Part shown: positions 23,639 through 27,748 of the stretch, piece by piece | Position numbering within the stretch: position 1 is the stretch's first letter | Layout of the letters: each line of letters begins with the position of its first letter | DNA from: JBBCJM01 sp037190175 | Lineage (GTDB): Bacteria; Pseudomonadota; Alphaproteobacteria; Rhodobacterales; Rhodobacteraceae | Direction: 5' to 3' | Assembly (NCBI GenBank): GCA_037190175.1 | Contig: JBBCJM010000146.1 | Span: 1-27,748 of the forward strand | Length of the DNA: 27,748 nucleotides | Notes under the pieces: model-generated | Databases searched by the model: none | The model's input: only the letters and a program-made list of their open reading frames with translations | What the model was told of the DNA's origin: nothing | Made by a program: the position numbers and the translations under genes

Positions 23639-23656
23639 GTCAACATATGTGTTGAC
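23639..23656. promoter_or_regulatory. Palindromic operator 6 with promoter for the monooxygenase
   Basis: GTCAACATATGTGTTGAC is a perfect 7-4-7 inverted repeat. On the minus strand TTGACA (23643-23638), a 17-bp spacer and TAGGAC (23620-23615) form a promoter for the monooxygenase, whose GTG is at 23565. It is the last copy before the decayed region and marks the right end of the regulon in this window. Confidence 0.87.
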
Positions 23657-23836
23657 TGATTGCCTGCGTGAGTTTGCTTGGGTCCTTCGCTGTACCGATA
23701 CGTCCTTGCGTGCAAGGAAATGGCAGTGGAGTCGCGGAACTCCGAAGGCGAGAATGGCGGTGCGAAATTGGTCCACAGCAGCGGCGGCTTGGTGCTGCTG
23801 CGCCACCTTTCCCCTTTCTGCGGCAGCAGGAAGGGC

Positions 23837-24000
23837 GTGAGGACCTACAGCGTGGAACGATATCCGAGAGTTCGCCAGGCTTGCGCAGAAGGGATGAGCC
23901 AGTGGAAAGCGGCGCGGGCGTTCAACATTTCGCGTGATACGGTTCGGAGATGAAGGCCTTCTCGGCGCCACCGGGTGCCACACGATCATCAAGGACTGGG
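23837..24000 (+). mobile_element. istA: IS21-family istA transposase remnant (N-terminal fragment, frameshifted)
   Basis: From a GTG at 23837, preceded by AGGAAGG, the frame reads RTYSVERYPRVRQACAEGMS and then an HTH, WKAARAFNISRDTVRR. This is the usual beginning of IS21-type IstA transposases. The frame hits TGA at 23951, but a one-base shift continues with MKAFSAPPG (23950-23976), the expected next motif. A few codons resembling the downstream TIVKDY motif (HTIIKDW, about 23979-23999) then appear in another frame, after a large internal deletion. No istB and no right end are seen. The preceding 180 bp (23657-23836) look like the untranslated left part of the element, including GCGAAATTGGTCCAC, but terminal inverted repeats could not be set with confidence. 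Confidence 0.7.
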
Positions 24001-24042
24001 GAAGCCCCGGGCGCGATGCCCGCTCGGGCCGGTGAGTTCGCC

Positions 24043-24525
24043 TCAGCCCGCCGGCTTGGCGAACACGCGCAGGTGCTTGCGCGGCAGCCGCAGCCAGCCT
24101 TGCGCCGGCACCTCACGGCTGGAATCCGTTTCAACCCGCAGCGAATGGCCGCCGAGTTCCACCAGATAGAGCGCGCGCGACCCCAGATAGCTGGCGCCGG
24201 CCAACCGATAGGGCAGCGCGTTGGCATCGCCCTCCGACGCGCCGAATTCCAGCGTTTCGGGCCGGATGCCCAGCACCGCCTCTCCATCGGGCAGCCCTCG
24301 GGGATCGACCTCCACCCAATGCGTCCCGTCGAGCGTCGCGGCACCGGCCTTGAGCATGATCGGCACCAGGTTGCTGGCGCCGACGAAATCGGCAACGAAC
24401 AGGTCGGCGGGCCGTTCGTAGATGCCCGCGGGCGTGTCGATCTGCGCAACCCTGCCCTGGTTCATCACGATGATCCGGTGGCTCAACGAAAGCGCCTCGG
24501 CCTGGTCATCGGTCACATAGGCGTT
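24043..24525 (-). pseudogene. C-terminal fragment of a sugar/polyamine-type ABC transporter ATPase
   Basis: Read on the minus strand from about 24525, the sequence enters an ABC ATPase in the middle: AYVTDDQAEALSLSHRIIVMNQGRVAQ, then IDTPAGIYERPADLFVADFVG and a TOBE-type C-terminal domain ending at 24043. The Walker A, signature and Walker B regions are absent upstream, where the sequence turns into the DUF4387 remnant on the other strand. The switch-histidine motif YVTHDQ reads YVTDDQ, so His is lost as well. The fragment resembles PotA/UgpC-type ATPases. It is non-functional and not related to the LivH importer, whose ATPases are of a different type. No start codon with a ribosome site could be assigned. 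Confidence 0.8.
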
Positions 24526-24563
24526 GCGCCGGGTGCCGGTGCAGTTGCTGATCGGCGAGAAGG

Positions 24564-24818
24564 ATGTCGAGGTCTTCGCTGGCGCGGGTGATCCGCAGCA
24601 GGAACGCCGGCCCGGCGGTGCTGACGCTGGACCTGATCTTCGACAGCGACGAAAGCTATCATCTGGTGGGCGGCCGCGGCCGAACGGCTGCGCGCCGAAG
24701 TGGCGCGGCGCTATGGCGCAGATCCCGGCGGTGAAGGCCATTCCTATCCGATCGGCCGGGCGCTGAAGATCACCCTGCCCCGCCGGCGCCCCCGGCGATA
24801 CCGACGCCTATGGCGCGA
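24564..24818 (+). pseudogene. DUF4387-domain protein remnant (frameshifted)
   Basis: From an ATG at 24564 with AGAAGG upstream, the frame reads SLARVIRSRNAGPAVLTLDLIFDS, the typical start of DUF4387 proteins (LRSKNAGPFWLTLDI in relatives). After about 24668 the similarity moves to another frame (AAERLRAEVARRYG, then ALKITLPR), and near 24790 to a third (PGDTDAYGA). Two frameshifts and a missing end, which runs directly into the AtuA-like remnant, make this a dead gene. DUF4387 genes are commonly found next to AtuA/DUF1446 genes, which supports the reading. Confidence 0.72.
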
Positions 24819-25903
24819 GCGCTGGACGTGCCGCTGATCATCGGCACCGCCGGCTCCACGGGCACCCGTCCGCATCTGGAGGCGACGCTGGCCATGCTGT
24901 GCGAGATCGCGGCCGAGCGGGAGCTGCATTTCCGTCTGGCGGTAATTCCCGCCGACCTGCCGAAGCCGCTGCTGAAGCGGGCGGCGGCCAGTGGGCGGAT
25001 CAAGCCCCTGCCCGAAACGCCGGAACTGACGGCCGAGGCCATCGAGCAGTCAACCCATATCGTCGGCCAGATGGGGGCCGAGGCGTTTCGCCGCGCGCTT
25101 GCCGCCGGCGCGGATGTGATCGTGGCGGGCCGCGCCTGCGATACCGGCATCTTCGCCGCGCTGCCGCAACTTCTGGGCTATGAAAGCGCGCTGTCGACGC
25201 ATATGCGAATGTGCCTCGCTCTGCTGCGTCCCGGGCGGGCGGGACCCGATGTCTGCGGAACTGGACGACGACGGCTTCGTGCTGGAAAGCATGGGCGAAG
25301 GCCGCCGCGCCACGCCGCTTTCGGTTGCTGCGCACAGCCTGTATGAGCAGTCCGACCCCTATCTGATCGTCGAGCCGGAGGGGCATGCCGAAAAGCGCAC
25401 CCGCGTCAGCGGCGCCCGCTGGGTCAAGGCAGACCGGCCGACCATCAAGATCGAGGCCGCCCGCCGCACCGGCCACCGCACGATCTTCCTGGCCGCCGCC
25501 GCCGATCCCCGCTTCATCGCCGCCCGCGACAAGGTGTTCGCCGACATGGCCCGGGTGGTGGGCGATCTGCAGGGCGAGGCGCGCAACGACTACAGCCTGA
25601 CGTTCCGCGCCTATGGCGAGGACGGGATTTTCCCGCGCCGCGAGGGCTGCGCGCCTCGGAAATCTTCATCCTGGGCGACTGTGTGGCGCCCACCGCAGAG
25701 CAGGCGGACGAAGTGATCCGCGCGGCGAAGCAGACCCCGATGCATATCGGCTTTGAAGGCCGGCTATCGACTGCGGGGAACCTGGCCTTCCCCTTCACCC
25801 CCACCGACATGCCCGCCGGCCCGGTCTATGAATTCAGCGCCTATCATCTGCTGGAGATCGAAGACCCTGCCCGCTGTTTCCGGTCGCGATTGAAGAGCTC
25901 TGA
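24819..25903 (+). pseudogene. AtuA-like (DUF1446, acyclic terpene utilization family) gene remnant with several frameshifts
   Basis: The sequence enters an AtuA/DUF1446 protein without its N-terminus: LDVPLIIGTAGSTGTRPHLE, later GADVIVAGRACDTGIFAALP. Near 25205 the frame changes to ASLCCVPGGRDPMSAELDDDGF, then LESMGEGRRATPLSVAAHSLYE and onward. Near 25650 it changes again to EIFILGDCVAPTAEQADE and TAGNLAFPFTPTDMPAGPVYE. A last shift near 25873 restores LFPVAIEEL and a natural stop at 25901-25903. Each section matches the family order, so this is one gene damaged by small deletions plus loss of the start, fused to the DUF4387 remnant. AtuA proteins act in acyclic terpene and related acyl-CoA degradation by unknown chemistry. 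Confidence 0.78.
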
Positions 25904-26165
25904 CGACCACCCGCTGGTCGACCCCGCTACGCGTGTTCCTGCGCTTTGCAGATCGAGCTTCGCGGTGGCCTTGGAGGTATTCTCACGATCGCTCGCGATG
26001 TGAGATGGTTGCGGGGGCTCGCGACCAACGACACTTGCGATTGGTCGAGCGCCAGATCGCCAAGCTCCCAGCCTAACGTAACCTATTCTTCTGGCTTTGA
26101 AAATCGCTCTTTGGTGCTCCCTTGTGTGGTAATGGATACGGGTCTAAACTGACCAAGGTAGCGCT
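25904..26165 (+). other. Non-coding or decayed stretch; possible C-terminal remnant of a serine recombinase (25946-26152)
   Basis: This 260-bp stretch is noticeably less GC-rich after about 26030 than its surroundings. A short plus-strand frame at 25946-26152 begins IELRGGLGGILTIA, which resembles the end of large serine recombinases (IEVRG-LAGIL in many alphaproteobacterial examples). The similarity is only about 15 residues and is followed by sequence I do not recognise, so it is offered as a possibility. I see no other gene, RNA or clear hairpin here. Confidence 0.3.
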
Positions 26166-26171
26166 AAACAT

Positions 26172-26423
26172 TCAGGCCCACGTCCGCTCGACCAGCTTGT
26201 AGCTGGTGCTGCGGCCCCCACCTTCCTCCTTCTCCAGCACACCCCGATCCACCAGGTCCGTGATGTCGCGCAGCGCCGTGTCGGAGGAGACCTTGGTGAG
26301 CTTTGCCCATTTCGAGGATGTCAGCTTTCCCTCGAAGCCATCCAGCAGCCGGTTGATCACGGCGCGCTGGCGCGCGCTGAAAGCCTCGCCCGCCACGGCC
26401 TCCCAGAAGCGCGCCTTGGGCAT
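26172..26423 (-). pseudogene. C-terminal fragment of a Fic-family protein (winged-helix end)
   Basis: The 83-residue minus-strand frame reads ARFWEAVAGEAFSARQRAVI, then NRLLDGFEGKLTSSKWAKLT and ALRDITDLVDRGVLEKEEGG, ending GRSTSYKLVERTWA. This matches the C-terminal winged-helix section of Fic-domain AMP-transferases of the DUF4172 type. The catalytic Fic core (HPFxDGNGR) and the N-terminal domain are missing: sequence upstream (26424-26534) is unrelated and runs into the SDR3 gene. It might still be translated as a small DNA-binding-like protein, but no convincing ribosome site precedes the ATG, so a truncated gene is more likely. Confidence 0.75.
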
Positions 26424-26534
26424 CGGCGCCCGGGGCCTCCCGTCTTCCCCACAGCCACGCTCGGGCTCGCCGCCGGTCCTGTCCTGACGTGCAAGGGGCC
26501 GACACCGCGACGGGGTGGCAGTGCCCCGCTTCGG

Positions 26535-27281
26535 TCAGAAACCGCCGCCGTCCACGCTGTAGGTGCTGCCGGTCACGAAGCTGGCCTCGTCGCTCAGCAG
26601 GAAGGCGATGACATTCGCGATCTCGTCCGGCGTCGCCATCTTCACCGCTGCCTCCGGCGGGCGTCCTTGCAGCAGGCCCCGGGCCAGCGATTCGCGCAGC
26701 ATCGGCGTGTCGGTCATGCCGGGGCAGACGGCGTTCACGCGGATGTTGCGGTCGAGGTTCTCGAGCGCGGCCACGCGCGTCAGGCTGAGGACCGCGTTCT
26801 TCGACGTGCCGTAACCGGCGGAATTCGGAAAGGTCTTGAGCGCGCCGATCGACGAGAGGTTCACGATCGCGCCGCCATCGCCCTGCACATGCATCCTGCG
26901 CAGCGCGGCCTGCATCCCCAGGAACACCCCGCGCAGGTTGACCGCAAGAATCCGGTCGAACTCGGCCACCGGCATCTCGACCAGCGGCAGGCGCTGGCCG
27001 AGGATCCCGGCATTGTTGACCAGCCCGTCCAGCCGCCCGAAATGCGCGACCGTCCGCGCGACATAGCCGGCCGCCTCGCCCTCGTCCGCCACGTCGGCGC
27101 CAAGGGGCAGGAAGGGCGCGCCGTCCTCGGCCGCGACCGCCCCGGCCACCCGCGCGGGGTCGAGGTCGACGCCCGCCACCCTGCACCCTTCGGCCAGCAG
27201 CCGCCGCACGGTGGCGCGGCCGATCCCGCCCGCCGCGCCGGTGACGATCACCACCTTGCCCGCAAGCCCCGCCAATGCCAT
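26535..27281 (-). CDS. SDR-family NAD(P)-dependent oxidoreductase 3
   Basis: A 248-residue classical SDR with TGAAGGIG (residues 14-21), NNAG (89-92), and catalytic Ser144 region (NLSS), Tyr157 and Lys161 (YGTSK). Asp39 in GVDLD at the end of beta-2 suggests NAD(H). The ATG at 27281 is chosen for the strong GGTAGGAGGG upstream; the frame is open further but overlaps the dctM end. It lies 11 bp after dctM, so it is probably co-transcribed with a TRAP transporter and acts on the imported acid or sugar acid. No copy of the cluster palindrome is nearby, so it is likely outside the TetR regulon. Its downstream side borders the decayed region. Confidence 0.92.
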   Translation of the reverse strand: MALAGLAGKVVIVTGAAGGIGRATVRRLLAEGCRVAGVDLDPARVAGAVAAEDGAPFLPLGADVADEGEAAGYVARTVAHFGRLDGLVNNAGILGQRLPLVEMPVAEFDRILAVNLRGVFLGMQAALRRMHVQGDGGAIVNLSSIGALKTFPNSAGYGTSKNAVLSLTRVAALENLDRNIRVNAVCPGMTDTPMLRESLARGLLQGRPPEAAVKMATPDEIANVIAFLLSDEASFVTGSTYSVDGGGF

Positions 27282-27292
27282 CGCTTTCCCTC

Positions 27293-27748
27293 CTACCGCG
27301 CCATCAGCGACGGCAGCCATGTGATGATCGGCGGCCAGATCAGCAGGGCCGCCATGATGAAGACCTCGGCCAGCAGGAACCAGCCCACGCCGCGGAAGAT
27401 GGTGCCCATCGGGATGTCGGGTCCCACCGCGCTCTTGATGATGAACACGTTGAGCCCGATCGGCGGCGTCAGCAGGCCGATCTCCAGCATCTTGACCAGG
27501 ATCACCCCGACCCAGATCCCGTCGATGCCCATCCGGTGGAAAATCGGCAGCAGGACCGGCAGCGTCAGAAGCAGCACGCCCAGCGGATCGAGGAAACAGC
27601 CCAGGATCAGGTAGATCAGGCAGGCGATCAGCACGATGACCATCGGGCTGTCGGTCAGGCTGGCCAGGGCCCCGGCCAAGTATTGCGGCATCCCGGTCAG
27701 CGCCAGGAACTGGGTGAGCAGGGTGGCGCCGACGGCGATCAGCAGGAT
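27293..27748 (-). CDS. dctM: TRAP transporter large permease subunit, DctM family (N-terminal part off right edge)
   Basis: The frame is open at the right edge and ends at 27293, giving the last 151 residues. It is very hydrophobic with several membrane helices. LGCFLDPLGVLLLTLPVLLP, then GIDGIWVGVILVKMLEIGLLTPPIGLNVF are standard for the C-terminal half of DctM-type subunits of tripartite ATP-independent periplasmic transporters. It would use an ion gradient to import a carboxylate bound by an extracytoplasmic DctP protein, presumably encoded beyond the edge together with DctQ. SDR3 follows after 11 bp. The substrate cannot be told. Confidence 0.92.
   Translation of the reverse strand: MLLIAVGATLLTQFLALTGMPQYLAGALASLTDSPMVIVLIACLIYLILGCFLDPLGVLLLTLPVLLPIFHRMGIDGIWVGVILVKMLEIGLLTPPIGLNVFIIKSAVGPDIPMGTIFRGVGWFLLAEVFIMAALLIWPPIITWLPSLMAR

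Noticed and set aside
2507..23656. The repeated 18-mers as a CRISPR array, transposon ends or attachment sites
   Set aside because: Copies are 2.3-6 kb apart at promoters, with neither regular spacers nor associated recombinase or cas genes; operator function explains the placement better.
23657..24000. An intact IS21-family insertion sequence
   Set aside because: Only the start of istA is recognisable, with a frameshift and an internal deletion; istB and defined terminal repeats are not visible.

Overview
The window is GC-rich, gene-dense bacterial DNA. Closely packed operons, ATGA-type overlaps, a Tat-like binding-protein leader and the overall gene content suggest an alphaproteobacterium, perhaps of the Rhodobacterales. 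That placement is inference from gene style; there is no rRNA or other marker gene.

Positions 1 to about 23,660 hold a coherent catabolic cluster built on acyl-CoA chemistry: a branched-chain-type ABC permease and a solute-binding protein, two AMP-forming acyl-CoA ligases, an alpha-methylacyl-CoA racemase homologue, two crotonases, an HMG-CoA-lyase-like protein, a cyclase-family hydrolase, two SDR dehydrogenases, a thiolase-fold protein with its DUF35 partner, an alpha/beta hydrolase, two acyl-CoA dehydrogenases, a CitE-like lyase, a CoA-transferase homologue, an APH-fold kinase, a BKACE (DUF849) enzyme and an NTF2-FMO flavin monooxygenase. One TetR regulator sits in the middle.

The most striking feature is an 18-bp palindrome, consensus GTCAACA-N4-TGTTGAC, present six times (2507, 7821, 10998, 13366, 17674, 23639). 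Every copy lies at the head of a transcription unit. In each, the outer half-site forms the -35 hexamer (TTGAC/T plus A or G) of a plausible sigma70-type promoter, and some copies serve divergent promoters. This points to one regulon under the TetR protein at 11085-11747, which would also control itself through the thiolase-DUF35-tetR operon.

Transcription units implied: (a) crotonase 2, lyase, crotonase 1, racemase, ligase 2 (minus); (b) ligase 1, livH and onward off the left edge (minus); (c) cyclase (plus); (d) SDR1, binding protein (minus); (e) thiolase-like, DUF35, tetR (minus); (f) alpha/beta hydrolase, ACAD1 (plus); (g) CoA-transferase-like, CitE-like (minus); (h) SDR2, ACAD2, kinase, BKACE (plus); (i) monooxygenase (minus). 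A working hypothesis is import of a branched or cyclic carboxylic acid or ketone, oxygenation and hydrolysis, CoA activation, removal of a 4-hydroxy group by the kinase/ACAD pair, then beta-oxidation and C-C cleavage. Several enzymes lack the usual catalytic residues, so the chemistry may differ from the family names.

From about 23,660 to 26,430 the DNA is a graveyard: an IS21-type istA remnant, the C-terminal part of an ABC ATPase, frameshifted DUF4387 and AtuA-like (DUF1446) genes, a possible recombinase tail and the last 83 residues of a Fic-family protein. From 26,535 to the right edge an intact SDR and the end of a TRAP transporter large subunit (dctM-like) begin another locus without the palindrome.
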